A stretch of DNA of 64,000 nucleotides from Bradyrhizobium arachidis (GCF_015291705.1 NZ_CP030050.1:4588001-4652000); one strand, 5' to 3'. Numbered from the stretch's first letter, positions 15,639 through 24,685 are shown. Translations and numbers: made by a program. Notes: generated by a model not told the origin, from the sequence alone.

Positions 15639-17465
15639 ATGCGCCAGACCCTGGACATCACCGGCGGGCTCCCGCGTCCTCGCGGCAAGCCCGGAGACTT
15701 CACCGCCGACCGCCGTGTGCTGGTCCTGATCGGCATGGCCCTGGTGGTCGGCAGCCTTGGGGCAGGGGCCGCCTGGGTGCTGCTGAAGCTGATCGCGCTC
15801 GTGACCAACCTGGTCTGGTTCGGCCATGTCAGCACCGAGAACGTCTCGCTGGCGAACGCCCATCCGGGGCTCTGGATGGTGCTGGCACCGGCGCTCGGCG
15901 GTCTCGTCATCGGCCTGATGGCGCGGTTCGGATCGGAGAAGATCCGCGGCCACGGCATCCCCGAGGCGATCGAGGCGATCCTGATCGGCGGCAGCCGGAT
16001 GCAGCCGAAGGTCGCGATCCTGAAGCCGCTGTCCTCGGCGGTGTCGATCGGAAGCGGCGGGCCGTTCGGCGCCGAGGGGCCGATCATCATGACCGGCGGA
16101 GCGATCGGCTCGATCTTCGCGCAGTGTTTTCATCTCACCGCCGCTGAGCGCAAGACGCTGCTGGTCGCGGGCGCGGCGGCCGGGATGACGGCGATCTTCG
16201 GCACGCCGATCGCGGCGGTCCTGCTCGCCGTCGAGCTATTGCTGTTCGAATGGAAACCGCGCAGCTTCCTGCCTGTGGTGACCGGCGCTGTGATCTCGGC
16301 CGCCTGGCGTCCGTTGTTGTTCGGGGCAGGGCCATTGTTTCCATTCGCGGAACGGCCGGACCTGCCATGGTGGGGGCTGGCTGCCGCGATCGGCGTCGGC
16401 GTCGTTGCCGGCCTGCAATCCGGACTGATGACGCGGCTGCTCTACGCCATCGAAGACCTGTTCGACCATCTGCCGGTGCACTGGATGTGGTGGCCGATGC
16501 TCGGCGGCCTCGTCGTTGGCCTCGGCGGTCTCATTGATCCGCGCGCGCTTGGCGTCGGCTATGACGTCATCGCCGATCTGCTCTCCGGCCACATGGTGCG
16601 CGACGAGGCGATCCGGCTCTTGCTGGTGAAATCCGCGATCTGGGTGATCGCACTGAGTTCGGGCACATCAGGCGGCGTGCTGGCGCCGCTGCTCATCCTC
16701 GGCGGCACGGCGGGCTGGATGGAGGGACTTGTGCTTCCCGGTGGCGCATCATTCTGGGCGCTGGTCGGCATGGCCGCGATGATGGGCGGCACGATGCGCT
16801 CGCCGCTGACCGGCGTGATGTTCGCCATCGAGCTGACCGGCAATATCGACATGCTGCTGCCGTTGCTGGCGGCGACCGGGGCGGCGCACGCCGTCACGGT
16901 GCTGTTGCTGAAGCGATCGATCCTGACCGAGAAGATCGCGCGCCGCGGCCAGCACATCACCCGCGAATACGCGATCGATCCGTTCGAGCTGATGCGCACC
17001 GCCGATGTCATGGTCACGAAAGTCGACACGCTGCCCGTCGACATGCCTATCGACGAAGCGGTCACGTTCTTCACCTCGGATCAGCGCCGTCACAAATCCT
17101 ATCCCGTGGTCGCCGCCGACGGACGGCTCACCGGCATGGTGACCCGTGCTGACGTGCTGCGCTGGCGCACCGAGGGCGATCACCACGCCGCAACGCTCGA
17201 CGACGTCGTCTCGGACACATCGGCCGTGGTGGCACATCCCGACGACGTGCTGGGCCGGGTCGCCGATCTCATGGTGGCCTCCGATCTCGGGCGTTTGCCG
17301 GTGGTCGATCGCGCTAGTCATCGTGTGGTGGGCCTCGTCGCGCGCAAGGATTTGCTGCGCATTCGCGCGGTCGTGAACGCGCAGGAGGAGGACCGCAGTG
17401 CATATTTCCTGCGCGAAAAGGCGCTTGTGCGGGAGGCGCGGATCGCAGAAGGTCAGCCCCTCTGA
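15639..17465 (+). CDS. ClC family chloride channel/transporter with CBS domains
   Basis: A 608-residue ClC protein with about ten membrane helices and two C-terminal CBS domains (about residues 450-600). The selectivity loop GSGGP (138-142) and the gate segment GAEGP (144-148) with gating E146 are present. The residue aligned to the E. coli proton-pathway Glu203 is a Leu (LAVELL, L200), as in passive channels rather than Cl-/H+ antiporters; this alignment is by eye. CBS pairs often sense nucleotides. The ATG follows the palindromic operator candidate. A Lin0512-family gene follows within 25 bp. Confidence 0.88.
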   Translation: MRQTLDITGGLPRPRGKPGDFTADRRVLVLIGMALVVGSLGAGAAWVLLKLIALVTNLVWFGHVSTENVSLANAHPGLWMVLAPALGGLVIGLMARFGSEKIRGHGIPEAIEAILIGGSRMQPKVAILKPLSSAVSIGSGGPFGAEGPIIMTGGAIGSIFAQCFHLTAAERKTLLVAGAAAGMTAIFGTPIAAVLLAVELLLFEWKPRSFLPVVTGAVISAAWRPLLFGAGPLFPFAERPDLPWWGLAAAIGVGVVAGLQSGLMTRLLYAIEDLFDHLPVHWMWWPMLGGLVVGLGGLIDPRALGVGYDVIADLLSGHMVRDEAIRLLLVKSAIWVIALSSGTSGGVLAPLLILGGTAGWMEGLVLPGGASFWALVGMAAMMGGTMRSPLTGVMFAIELTGNIDMLLPLLAATGAAHAVTVLLLKRSILTEKIARRGQHITREYAIDPFELMRTADVMVTKVDTLPVDMPIDEAVTFFTSDQRRHKSYPVVAADGRLTGMVTRADVLRWRTEGDHHAATLDDVVSDTSAVVAHPDDVLGRVADLMVASDLGRLPVVDRASHRVVGLVARKDLLRIRAVVNAQEEDRSAYFLREKALVREARIAEGQPL

Positions 17466-17489
17466 ACTCCAGCACTGACAGGAATGAAC

Positions 17490-17837
17490 ATGACACGTGT
17501 TCGCTGCGTTACCGAGATGGGCATGGGCGTCGACGTTCACGGCAGGGACGCCACCAAGGCAGCGAAGCGCGCGGTGTCCGATGCCATCCGGCATTCGAGC
17601 CTCGGGTTTTTCCGGATGATCGGCAAGACCGCGAACGACATGTTCGTCGATGTCACGATCGGCGTGCCCAATCCGGAGGCCGTGGACAAGGAGGCCGTTG
17701 CCAAGGAGCTGCCTTACGGCACCGTGACCGTCACCGCGGTCAAGGGCGGGCTGGAGATTCCCTCGGCCACGGAAGTGGCCAACGACCCCATCCTCATCGC
17801 CAATGCCGCCGTCATCGTCAGCTTCGACAAGGACTAG
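17490..17837 (+). CDS. Lin0512 family protein
   Basis: A 115-residue conserved protein of the Lin0512 family, with the typical VTEMGMGVDVHGRDATKAA opening and a two-layer alpha/beta size. Function is unknown. Of two candidate ATGs 6 nt apart, the second is chosen, because AGGA directly abuts the first and sits 6 nt before the second. It lies 24 bp after the ClC stop and 6 bp before the GNAT gene, so the three probably share a transcript. Confidence 0.8.
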   Translation: MTRVRCVTEMGMGVDVHGRDATKAAKRAVSDAIRHSSLGFFRMIGKTANDMFVDVTIGVPNPEAVDKEAVAKELPYGTVTVTAVKGGLEIPSATEVANDPILIANAAVIVSFDKD

Positions 17838-17843
17838 GGTCCG

Positions 17844-18536
17844 GTGTCTGACCGCGATGAGGCGCTGCTGGATCGCCCGATCTGGAGCGCGCTGACGACG
17901 AGCCAGAAGCATCTGGCGGAGGGCGGTGCGCGCGCGCTGCGCTATCCCCAGGACATGACGCCGTTCGCCGACATGGTGGACATGTCGGAAGCGAGCTTCG
18001 CCGCGCTCGGTGATTTGATGTCGGGCTCGCAGGTCGCCGCGCTGTTCACGCCCGAGCCGGTCGACGTTCCCGCCGGCTTCAAGGTCGTGCTCGCCGAGAC
18101 CGGCGAGCAGATGATCGGCTCGCCCGCCGACAGCCCGCTGCGCGATGCCGAGATCGTCACGCTGGGAGCTGCTGACGTTCCCGCCATGATGGCACTGACG
18201 GAACTGACCAAGCCCGGGCCTTTCGCCGCGCGGACGCACCAGCTCGGCACATTCCTCGGCATCCGCGCCGGCAACGAGCTGGTCGCGATGACCGGCGAGC
18301 GGATGAAGCCGGGAAAGTTCGTGGAGATGACGGCCGTCTGCGTGCATCCCGACTATCGCGGGCGCGGCTATGCGCAGGCGCTGCTTGCGGCGGTCGCGCG
18401 CCGGATCGAGGCGCGCGGCGAGATTCCGTTCCTGCACGTGTTTTCGAACAACACCTCGGCCATCGCGCTGTACCAGCGGCAGGGCATGCGCATCCGGCGA
18501 CAGCTCCACGTCACCGCGCTGATGAAGCAGGGATGA
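17844..18536 (+). CDS. GNAT family N-acetyltransferase
   Basis: A 230-residue protein with a GNAT domain in its C-terminal half (about 100-225). The acetyl-CoA loop is VCVHPDYRGRGYAQALL, and the end NNTSAIALYQRQGMR matches the family's last helix-strand. The N-terminal ~90 residues resemble those of FR47-like acyltransferases. The start is GTG. Substrate is unknown. It sits 6 bp after the Lin0512 gene. Confidence 0.82.
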   Translation: MSDRDEALLDRPIWSALTTSQKHLAEGGARALRYPQDMTPFADMVDMSEASFAALGDLMSGSQVAALFTPEPVDVPAGFKVVLAETGEQMIGSPADSPLRDAEIVTLGAADVPAMMALTELTKPGPFAARTHQLGTFLGIRAGNELVAMTGERMKPGKFVEMTAVCVHPDYRGRGYAQALLAAVARRIEARGEIPFLHVFSNNTSAIALYQRQGMRIRRQLHVTALMKQG

Positions 18537-18610
18537 TCGCCCTTCAGGGGCGGTCTTCATTTCCAGCGAAAGCGCGCTATATCCATCCCCAACCATCATT
18601 GGGGGGACAC

Positions 18611-19795
18611 ATGGACGCCAGGACACCCGATTTTTCCGCCGCGCGGACTGCGATGCAGCGCTACGTCGATCAGGAGATCATTCCCGGAGTATCCTGGGCG
18701 GTGCTGCGCGGCCGGGAGGTCGTCGACCAGCAGTGCGTCGGCTTCGCCGATCGCGAGGCGAACACTGTGTTGCGTCCCGACCACATCTTCCGTGCGTTTT
18801 CCAACACCAAGATCTTCGTCACCTGCGCGATCATGCTGCTGGTCGAGGAAGGCCGCATCGGGCTCGATGACCCGATCGAGAAATGCCTGCCGCAGCTTGG
18901 CAACCGCAAGGTGCTCAAGCAGGGCGCGACGAGCCTTGCCGATGTCGAGCCGGCAAAAAGTCCGATCACGATCCGCCAGCTTCTGACCCATACCTCCGGC
19001 CTCAGCTACGGCATCTTCGATCCCGGTACGGTGCTGTTCAAGGGCTATAACGAAGCGCGCGTGCTCAATCCGCTGACGCCGCTCGCCGACATGATCGACA
19101 AGCTCGCCGATCTGCCGCTGTCCTATCATCCCGGCGCTGGTTGGGAATATTCGGTGGCGACCGACGTGCTCGGCCGCGTCGTGGAGGTGGTGTCGGGCAA
19201 ATCCCTCGATGCCTTCCTTAAGGCGCGCATTTTCGATGCCCTGGGCATGACCGATACCGGCTTCCATGTGCCGGAGGCGCAGCAGGGCAGGCTGGTGGCG
19301 CTCTACAACGGCGCCGACGTGCTCGATCCCATGAAGCCGGGCCTGACGCGGGCCGACAATCTGCCTTACCCGCAGGCCTATCGGCAGCCGTTCCCGCGGC
19401 TGTCGGGCGGCGGTGGTCTGGTCTCGACCTTGCCTGACATGCTGGCGCTGGTCCGCGCGCTGCTGCCGGGCTCGGATGCGCTGCTCAAGCCCGACACGCT
19501 GCGGCTCATGATGACGAACCAGTTGCCATCGGGGCAGACCATCCGCTTTGCCAATCTCGGGCCGATCCCCGGCAAGGGCTTTGGTCTCGGCGGCGCTGTC
19601 ACCTTCGCGCCGACGCCCTTTGATCCGCCAAATTCCGTTGGCGAATTCCAATGGGGCGGCCTCGCCGGCACTCATTGGTGGATCTGCCCGGAGGCCAACA
19701 CCGCCGGCGTGCTGATGGCCCAGCGCTACATGGGTTTCTGGAATCCGTTCTTCTTCGAATTCAAGCGCCTGGCCTATCAGGCCGTCGGAGGCTGA
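18611..19795 (+). CDS. Serine hydrolase, class C beta-lactamase-like family
   Basis: A 394-residue beta-lactamase/transpeptidase-like hydrolase. The active-site S-x-x-K is SNTK in RAFSNTKIFV, followed by HTSGLSYG and the Y-x-[NS] motif as YSV in WEYSVATDVLG, and a late GLAGTHWW loop. No signal peptide is visible, unlike AmpC, so it is more likely a cytoplasmic esterase (EstB type) than a periplasmic beta-lactamase. It follows the GNAT gene by 74 bp. The ATG is preceded by a run of Gs that could serve as a ribosome site. Confidence 0.88.
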   Translation: MDARTPDFSAARTAMQRYVDQEIIPGVSWAVLRGREVVDQQCVGFADREANTVLRPDHIFRAFSNTKIFVTCAIMLLVEEGRIGLDDPIEKCLPQLGNRKVLKQGATSLADVEPAKSPITIRQLLTHTSGLSYGIFDPGTVLFKGYNEARVLNPLTPLADMIDKLADLPLSYHPGAGWEYSVATDVLGRVVEVVSGKSLDAFLKARIFDALGMTDTGFHVPEAQQGRLVALYNGADVLDPMKPGLTRADNLPYPQAYRQPFPRLSGGGGLVSTLPDMLALVRALLPGSDALLKPDTLRLMMTNQLPSGQTIRFANLGPIPGKGFGLGGAVTFAPTPFDPPNSVGEFQWGGLAGTHWWICPEANTAGVLMAQRYMGFWNPFFFEFKRLAYQAVGG

Positions 19796-19817
19796 CCGCG
19801 AATTCATTCGGTATGAC

Positions 19818-20483
19818 GTGTCCAACTATCTCGGCCTCGACGGGTTTCGCTTTGGCTGGGTCGCAGCCTGGATCGACGAGCGCGGCGAGCACGGCTTCGA
19901 TTACTCACCCGGTCTGACGCGGTTGCTCGCGATGCCGCATGCGCGCGCGATGATCGACATGCCGATCGGATTGAAGCCGAGCGGCTACCGGGCCTGCGAT
20001 TTGCGCGCACGCGAGCTCGTTGGCCCCGCCGTGTTTCTCGGCGCGCGCCGTGACCTCTGGACGTTTCCCGACATGGCGACGGCCAATCGCCACTACTGGG
20101 AGCATGAGGGCAAGGGCAGGGGTGTGTCGGCGCAGCTCTGGAACATCAGGGACAAGATCAGGGACGTCGATGCGATCATCACGCCGGCGCGGCAGGCGGC
20201 GATCGGCGAAGCGCATCCGGAATTGATTTTCTGGAATCTCGCTGGCCGCGTGCGGCTTGCCAGGAAGACATCTGCGGAAGGCCGCGAGCAACGCATCGCG
20301 CTCCTGGCGCAACGCGGCTTCACCCGCCTGCCAAAATGGCTGACGCAGCGGCATGGCACCGGCATCGGCCGTGACGATCTGATCGACGCCTGCGCCTGTG
20401 CGGTCGCGGCACGCGACAGCACGCAGCGTGTGGGTGGCGAGGAGGTCGATCCGCGCGGGTTGCGGATGGAGATCAATTATTGA
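19818..20483 (+). CDS. DUF429 domain-containing protein
   Basis: A 221-residue protein with the DUF429 pattern, a family predicted to have an RNase H-like fold. The N-terminal GLDGFRFGWVAAWID carries the G-x-D-x-x-x-x-G-W motif, followed by MIDMPIGL, the central EAHPEL and the C-terminal GRDDLIDACACAVAAR. The acidic residues fit a metal-dependent nuclease-like site, but activity is not shown. The start is GTG, 22 bp after the serine hydrolase. Function is unknown. Confidence 0.8.
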   Translation: MSNYLGLDGFRFGWVAAWIDERGEHGFDYSPGLTRLLAMPHARAMIDMPIGLKPSGYRACDLRARELVGPAVFLGARRDLWTFPDMATANRHYWEHEGKGRGVSAQLWNIRDKIRDVDAIITPARQAAIGEAHPELIFWNLAGRVRLARKTSAEGREQRIALLAQRGFTRLPKWLTQRHGTGIGRDDLIDACACAVAARDSTQRVGGEEVDPRGLRMEINY

Positions 20484-20601
20484 GACGCCTCGCGGCACGG
20501 CCATCGATCGGGAAAAAGCGGCAATTTATTTGACGCATATAGGAACTGTCTGTGGTCGGACCGCGTTCCCTGTGCGAACCGATTATGGAGAATTCCTCGC
20601 G

Positions 20602-20745
20602 ATGAATGATGCCAGTCAATTCGCGACCGCGATGCTCGCGCTCGTCTTCACCGGGGCGCTTCTCGTCACCGGGCAGCTCTTCATCGAGCGGCGCGCGCAG
20701 CACGACGTGGTGTACGCAACCAGCCATTTGCTCCGACCATTATGA
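20602..20745 (+). CDS. Small single-span membrane protein, 47 aa
   Basis: ATG-initiated ORF of 47 codons, MNDASQFATAMLALVFTGAL and onward, with one hydrophobic helix (about residues 8-30) and a basic C-terminus. GGAG lies about 11 nt upstream, a weak position. The composition (one clean transmembrane span) makes it more believable than a chance ORF. Function and expression are unknown. Confidence 0.45.
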   Translation: MNDASQFATAMLALVFTGALLVTGQLFIERRAQHDVVYATSHLLRPL

Positions 20746-20825
20746 TCCGGCCAACTGCCCGGCCTTGCGCCGTTCGCCGTCTCGCCTAGATTAGGCGGCG
20801 TCTCACGAACGCAGCCGGGGTCCCG

Positions 20826-21530
20826 ATGTCCGATCTGTCCGCCTTTCCCATCACCAAGCGCTGGCCGGCCGAGCATCCCGAGCTGCTCCAGCTCTATTCG
20901 CTGCCGACGCCGAACGGCGTCAAGGTCTCGATCATGCTGGAGGAGATTGGGCTGCCATACGAGGTGCATCTCGTCGACTTCGGCAAGGACGACCAGAAGA
21001 CGGCGGAGTTTCTCTCGCTCAATCCGAACGGCAAGATCCCGGCGATCCTCGATCCCAATGGCCCCGGCGGCAGGCCGCTGCCGCTGTTCGAGTCCGGTGC
21101 CATCCTGCAATATCTCGCGGAGAAGACCGGCAAGCTGCTGCCGCAGGACGCCGCGCGCCGCTACCAGACCATTCAGTGGGTGCATTTTCAGATGGGCGGC
21201 ATCGGGCCGATGTTCGGCCAAGTCGGCTTCTTCCACAAATTCGCCGGCAAGGATTTTGAGGACAAGCGACCGCGCGATCGTTACGTCAGCGAGGCCAAGC
21301 GTCTGCTTGACGTGATGGAGACGCATCTCTCCGGCCGGCAGTGGTTCATGGACGATGATTACACCATCGCCGACATCTCCATGCTGGGCTGGGTGCGCAA
21401 TCTCATCGGCTTTTACGGCGCCGGCGATCTCGTCGAGTTCAATCAATTCAAGTCGGTCGGCGCCTGGCTTGAACGCGGGCTGGCGCGCCCGGCGGTGCAG
21501 CGCGGGCTGAACATTCCGAAGCGGCCGTGA
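20826..21530 (+). CDS. Glutathione S-transferase family protein, YfcG/YghU-like
   Basis: A 234-residue GST with an N-terminal thioredoxin-like domain (about 19-105; SLPTPNGVKVSIMLEEIG, then the cis-Pro NGKIPAI and ESGAI glutathione-binding signature) and a C-terminal helical domain (115-225; DDDYTIADISMLGW). The TPNG-x-KV loop is typical of Nu-class, YfcG-like enzymes with disulfide-bond reductase activity. Expected in the cytosol. It stands alone, convergent with the TauE gene, with only 2 bp between them. Confidence 0.88.
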   Translation: MSDLSAFPITKRWPAEHPELLQLYSLPTPNGVKVSIMLEEIGLPYEVHLVDFGKDDQKTAEFLSLNPNGKIPAILDPNGPGGRPLPLFESGAILQYLAEKTGKLLPQDAARRYQTIQWVHFQMGGIGPMFGQVGFFHKFAGKDFEDKRPRDRYVSEAKRLLDVMETHLSGRQWFMDDDYTIADISMLGWVRNLIGFYGAGDLVEFNQFKSVGAWLERGLARPAVQRGLNIPKRP

Positions 21531-21532
21531 GG

Positions 21533-22315
21533 TCAGCTCAGCGCCTTGTACGCCATGTAGAGCGCCATCAGCGAGACGAGGGCGATCATGGCCCGGCGCA
21601 GCGCCGATTTGCTGACGCCGTTGGCCATGCGCGCGCCGAGGTCGGTGCCGATCCACAGGCCGGCAACGATGCCGATGATGGCCGGCCAGCCGACCATCAG
21701 CCCTTTGCTCCAGTAGATCCAGGCTGCCGGAATGTTGGTCGGGATCACCGAGAAAATCAGGCTGACAAGTTGCGCCTGATGTTGCGACACGCGCAGGCCC
21801 GCGGCGAGGCCGACGGTGATCGCGAGCCCGCCGCCGATGCCCATGAAGCCGGAGGAAAATCCGGCGAGCATGCCGATGAGGAGCAGTGGCAGCCAGGGCA
21901 GTTCATTGCCGTCACCGGCCTTGATGCCGTCGTCCTTGCGCTCGCGGCGCAGGATCAAAAGCGCGATCAACGCGACGAGATAGACCACGTAAGTCCATTG
22001 CAGAACAGAGTCCGAAACCGACGCCGCGGCATAGCCGCCGCCCACGCCGCCGACCAGAAATCCAGCGCCGATCCAAATGATCCATTGCAGCGGACTGCGA
22101 TTGCCGCTCTGCCAGTAGCGGCGCGCGCCGGCGAGGCCGGTTGGGGGGATTTGCGTGATCAGCGATGTGCCCTGGGCAACGTGTTGCTCGGCCCCGAGCA
22201 GCAGCACGGAGAAGATCACGAGGCCGCCACCCGGGCTCGTGCCGGTGAAGCCCGATGCCAACCCTGCGACCAGACCGACGCCGGCGCCGGCGAGGAGTTC
22301 ATGAATCCAGGACAT
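21533..22315 (-). CDS. Sulfite exporter TauE/SafE family protein
   Basis: A 260-residue polytopic protein with about eight hydrophobic helices. It has the duplicated family motif: GLASGFTGTSPGGGLVI early and GFSSGFMGIGGGLAI later. The family exports sulfite, sulfoacetate and other organosulfur anions; substrate here is unknown. It lies 3 bp after the TetR gene on the same strand and is most likely what that TetR controls. A second family member occurs at 51805. Confidence 0.88.
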   Translation of the reverse strand: MSWIHELLAGAGVGLVAGLASGFTGTSPGGGLVIFSVLLLGAEQHVAQGTSLITQIPPTGLAGARRYWQSGNRSPLQWIIWIGAGFLVGGVGGGYAAASVSDSVLQWTYVVYLVALIALLILRRERKDDGIKAGDGNELPWLPLLLIGMLAGFSSGFMGIGGGLAITVGLAAGLRVSQHQAQLVSLIFSVIPTNIPAAWIYWSKGLMVGWPAIIGIVAGLWIGTDLGARMANGVSKSALRRAMIALVSLMALYMAYKALS

Positions 22316-22318
22316 CGG

Positions 22319-22951
22319 TCATGCTCTGGTCCGTCGCTTCACGTCCGGCTTCGTGGTGCGGAAGCCATCGATCACGCCAGCAACGGCCGCCATGCAGGCC
22401 TCGACGTCAAAATCCTCGCCCCAGCACTTCTGCAGCACAAAGCCCTGGAAGATTGCGATCAGCACACGCGCGATCGCGTCGGCGCCGAGATCGCGCTTGA
22501 TCAGCCCGTCGTGCTGGCCGCGTTCGACCAGTGCCACGATCAGGGCACGCGGCATGTCGATGCCTTCGACGACGCTGATACGGACGCGGCGGTTGCGCAG
22601 CGCTTCGGCCCAGCCATGGATGCCGACGCGTCGCCGCGCTTCGCCGGCAGGGTCGGTGAGCCATTGCGCGTAGACGCGCACCAGCGCGCGCAGGCCCTCG
22701 ATCGGATCGCCCGATCCTTGCGCGACAGAGTTGAGAACGGCCTCGCGGCGATGCCGGTCGTCGGCCAGCGCCTCGATCAGATCGTCCTTGCTCTGGAAGT
22801 AGAGATAGACCGCGCCGTGGCTCAGCCCCGACCGCTTCACGATGTCGGCCATGCCGGTCTGGTGGAAACCGTCCTCGGCGAAGCAGGCGAGGGCAGCCTC
22901 CAGAATCTGCTGCCGCCGGCCTTCGCGCTGCTTGTCGCTGATCTTGGGCAT
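22319..22951 (-). CDS. TetR family transcriptional regulator
   Basis: A 210-residue TetR repressor. The N-terminal helix-turn-helix (about 12-58) contains ILEAALACFAEDGFHQTGMADIV and GLSHGAVYLYFQSKDDL; the C-terminal half is the ligand-binding and dimer domain. It is first in an operon with the TauE/SafE gene. Two perfect 18-bp arms of opposite orientation precede it, the expected operator, so autoregulation and control of the exporter are likely. The effector is unknown. Confidence 0.9.
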   Translation of the reverse strand: MPKISDKQREGRRQQILEAALACFAEDGFHQTGMADIVKRSGLSHGAVYLYFQSKDDLIEALADDRHRREAVLNSVAQGSGDPIEGLRALVRVYAQWLTDPAGEARRRVGIHGWAEALRNRRVRISVVEGIDMPRALIVALVERGQHDGLIKRDLGADAIARVLIAIFQGFVLQKCWGEDFDVEACMAAVAGVIDGFRTTKPDVKRRTRA

Positions 22952-22971
22952 CTTGACCGTCCGTAAATAAC

Positions 22972-23051
22972 TGACTGATCGATCGTTTTAGCTGTCGGCG
23001 GGGTTTGATCCAAAAAAGGTCGATCAAAATAAAAAAACGATCGATCAGTCA
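22972..23051. promoter_or_regulatory. Twin TetR operator, 18-bp inverted arms
   Basis: TGACTGATCGATCGTTTT (22972-22989) and its exact reverse complement AAAACGATCGATCAGTCA (23034-23051) flank a 44-bp centre. Each arm contains a GATCGATC half-palindrome, so each could bind a dimer. The centre carries a further GATC-rich dyad (TTTGATC and GATCAAA). It lies 21 bp upstream of the TetR start codon. Confidence 0.75.
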
Positions 23052-23157
23052 TCTTTATTGCCAAGCTGCATTTTGGTCAAGTCCGACCCGCCAGAGCCGG
23101 GAAAAGAGGAGGATTATTCGGTTGCGAACGCGGAGAGTCGACGACCTGGCCCGGCTG

Positions 23158-23529
23158 CTAAAACAGCCGCCCGCCGTTCGGCACTGGCTTGCTCGGCTGC
23201 ACCAGCACCACCTTGCCGTCGGCATCAGGGAAACCGAGCGTCAGCACTTCGGAGACGACCGGCCCGATCTGGCGCGGCGGGAAATTGACGACGGCTGCGA
23301 CCTGTTGTCCGACCAGCGTCTCGAGCGGGTGGTTTTCGGTGATCTGCGCCGAGCTCTTGCGCACGCCAATCACAGGTCCGAAATCGATCCACAGCCGAAA
23401 GGCCGGCTTGCGCGCCTCCGGGAACGGCTTTGCGTCGACGATGGTGCCGACACGGATGTCGACCGCGAGGAAGCTGTTGAAGTCGATGGTCGGCGAGGCG
23501 GCCGCTGCGGAATCGTGGGTGACGTGCAT
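23158..23529 (-). CDS. csaA: CsaA-like tRNA-binding domain protein
   Basis: A 123-residue protein with the EMAP-II/Trbp111-like OB-fold. Its core is DFNSFLAVDIRVGTIVDA, then an Arg/Lys-rich FRLWIDFG strand and QVAAVVNFPPRQIGP. CsaA binds tRNA and has been proposed as a secretion chaperone in Bacillus. The chosen ATG gives the usual length; a longer frame upstream would add a non-conserved extension. Monocistronic and convergent with nothing nearby; the ArsC-like gene diverges from it. Confidence 0.85.
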   Translation of the reverse strand: MHVTHDSAAAASPTIDFNSFLAVDIRVGTIVDAKPFPEARKPAFRLWIDFGPVIGVRKSSAQITENHPLETLVGQQVAAVVNFPPRQIGPVVSEVLTLGFPDADGKVVLVQPSKPVPNGGRLF

Positions 23530-23632
23530 AGGATGTCCGTTGGGCGAGTTGGCGTCGTTCGCAATATTGTGGCGCGACGCGGAGTTTCGTACAACGCCGT
23601 GGTCACGATACGACGCATGCGCGGGGGACGTC

Positions 23633-23986
23633 TTGCCCAACATCATCTATGGCATCAAGAACTGCGACACCATGAAGAAGGCGCGCGCCTGGCTCGATAC
23701 CCACGGCGTCGCGTATGAATTCCATGACTACAAGATGGTGGGCGTCGAGAAGGACAAGCTCAAGCAGTGGAGCGACAAGGTCGGCTGGGAGACGCTGCTC
23801 AATCGCGCCGGCACGACTTTCAAGAAGTTGCCCGATTCCGACAAGGAAGGCCTCACCGAGAAGAAGGCGCTGGCGTTGATGCTAGCGCAACCATCGATGA
23901 TCAAGCGGCCGGTGCTGGAGATCGGCGGCAAGCTGCTGGTCGGCTTCAAGCCGGACATCTATGCCAAGGACGTCAAGACCAAATAG
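23633..23986 (+). CDS. ArsC/Spx family reductase-like protein (YffB type)
   Basis: A 117-residue thioredoxin-fold protein. The N-terminal GIKNCDTMKKARAWL carries the single redox Cys typical of the YffB/Spx/ArsC family, and the C-terminus has SMIKRPVLEIGGKLLVGFKPD. It may reduce arsenate or act as a glutathione-linked redox protein; no ars genes are nearby. The start is TTG with GGGGGAC upstream; no ATG or GTG fits better. Its N-terminus lies opposite the CsaA 5' region, so the two genes are divergent. Confidence 0.85.
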   Translation: MPNIIYGIKNCDTMKKARAWLDTHGVAYEFHDYKMVGVEKDKLKQWSDKVGWETLLNRAGTTFKKLPDSDKEGLTEKKALALMLAQPSMIKRPVLEIGGKLLVGFKPDIYAKDVKTK

Positions 23987-24010
23987 GTCGACGCCCGATC
24001 TCTCTGGGCG

Positions 24011-24685
24011 TCAGTTCAGCTCGATGATCTCGGTGGTGACGCCGGGCTGATCGACGAACTCGACCACGTCGGCCGCCGCGATGCGGCCGGGGGCACGATG
24101 AAACAGGTCGCAGTCGATCACCGCGCGCAGCTTCGGGCGTGGCAGCGCGTCATTTCCGCGCATCAGATTCTTGATCTCGAAGCCGCCGTCCTCGCAGAAG
24201 GTCTTGAGCGAGGCGATGACGTGGCAGATCTTGCCGTCGGTCTGGAACGGCAGCAGCAGGCGCTCATAGGCTACGACGCGGCCGTAGATGTCGTCGACAT
24301 CGGCAACGCTGTAGACCGGAAGTCCGCGCGCGACGCATTCGTAATAGATCGGCATCACGAACGGCACGAGTCGTGGCCCGATATAGTCGTCGAGCAGAAC
24401 GCCCTTGCCGGTATGTCCGTAGGCGCGCGAGATGCGAGTGCCTTCGCTCTGGATGGTCAGCCGCGGCGTCGGAGCTGAGCTGTCCACCGTGTAATAGATG
24501 AGATCGGACAGCTCGTCCTCGAGTCTGGCCGGCTGATACTCCCAGATTGCCGGCACCATCTGCTCGCGCGCATAAAGTCGCAGCCACGTGTTCAGGAGAT
24601 CACGCTGCCGGATCGACTTGACGACGGAGGGAGCAGCACTTGAGAAATCCAAAACAATATTCCCGGCATGTAAAAGCCCGCACAT
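24011..24685 (-). CDS. PAS_5-like domain protein, hypothetical
   Basis: A 224-residue cytosolic protein with no signal peptide. The central part, from IRQRDLLNTWLRLYARE through the TIQSEGTRISRAYGHTGKG strand to the ICHVIASLKTF strand, resembles the PAS_5 family (DUF1488-like neighbours are common in Rhizobiales). Expect a sensor-like or regulatory fold without an output domain. The family match is by eye. The start could lie further in, as the first 20 residues are not conserved-looking. Confidence 0.5.
   Translation of the reverse strand: MCGLLHAGNIVLDFSSAAPSVVKSIRQRDLLNTWLRLYAREQMVPAIWEYQPARLEDELSDLIYYTVDSSAPTPRLTIQSEGTRISRAYGHTGKGVLLDDYIGPRLVPFVMPIYYECVARGLPVYSVADVDDIYGRVVAYERLLLPFQTDGKICHVIASLKTFCEDGGFEIKNLMRGNDALPRPKLRAVIDCDLFHRAPGRIAAADVVEFVDQPGVTTEIIELN

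Noticed and set aside
13617..16133. An 838-codon open frame on the minus strand
   Set aside because: It runs antisense to the ALS-like and ClC genes, whose products have intact motifs. Its translation is His/Asp/Arg-rich without any domain. It is a high-GC shadow.
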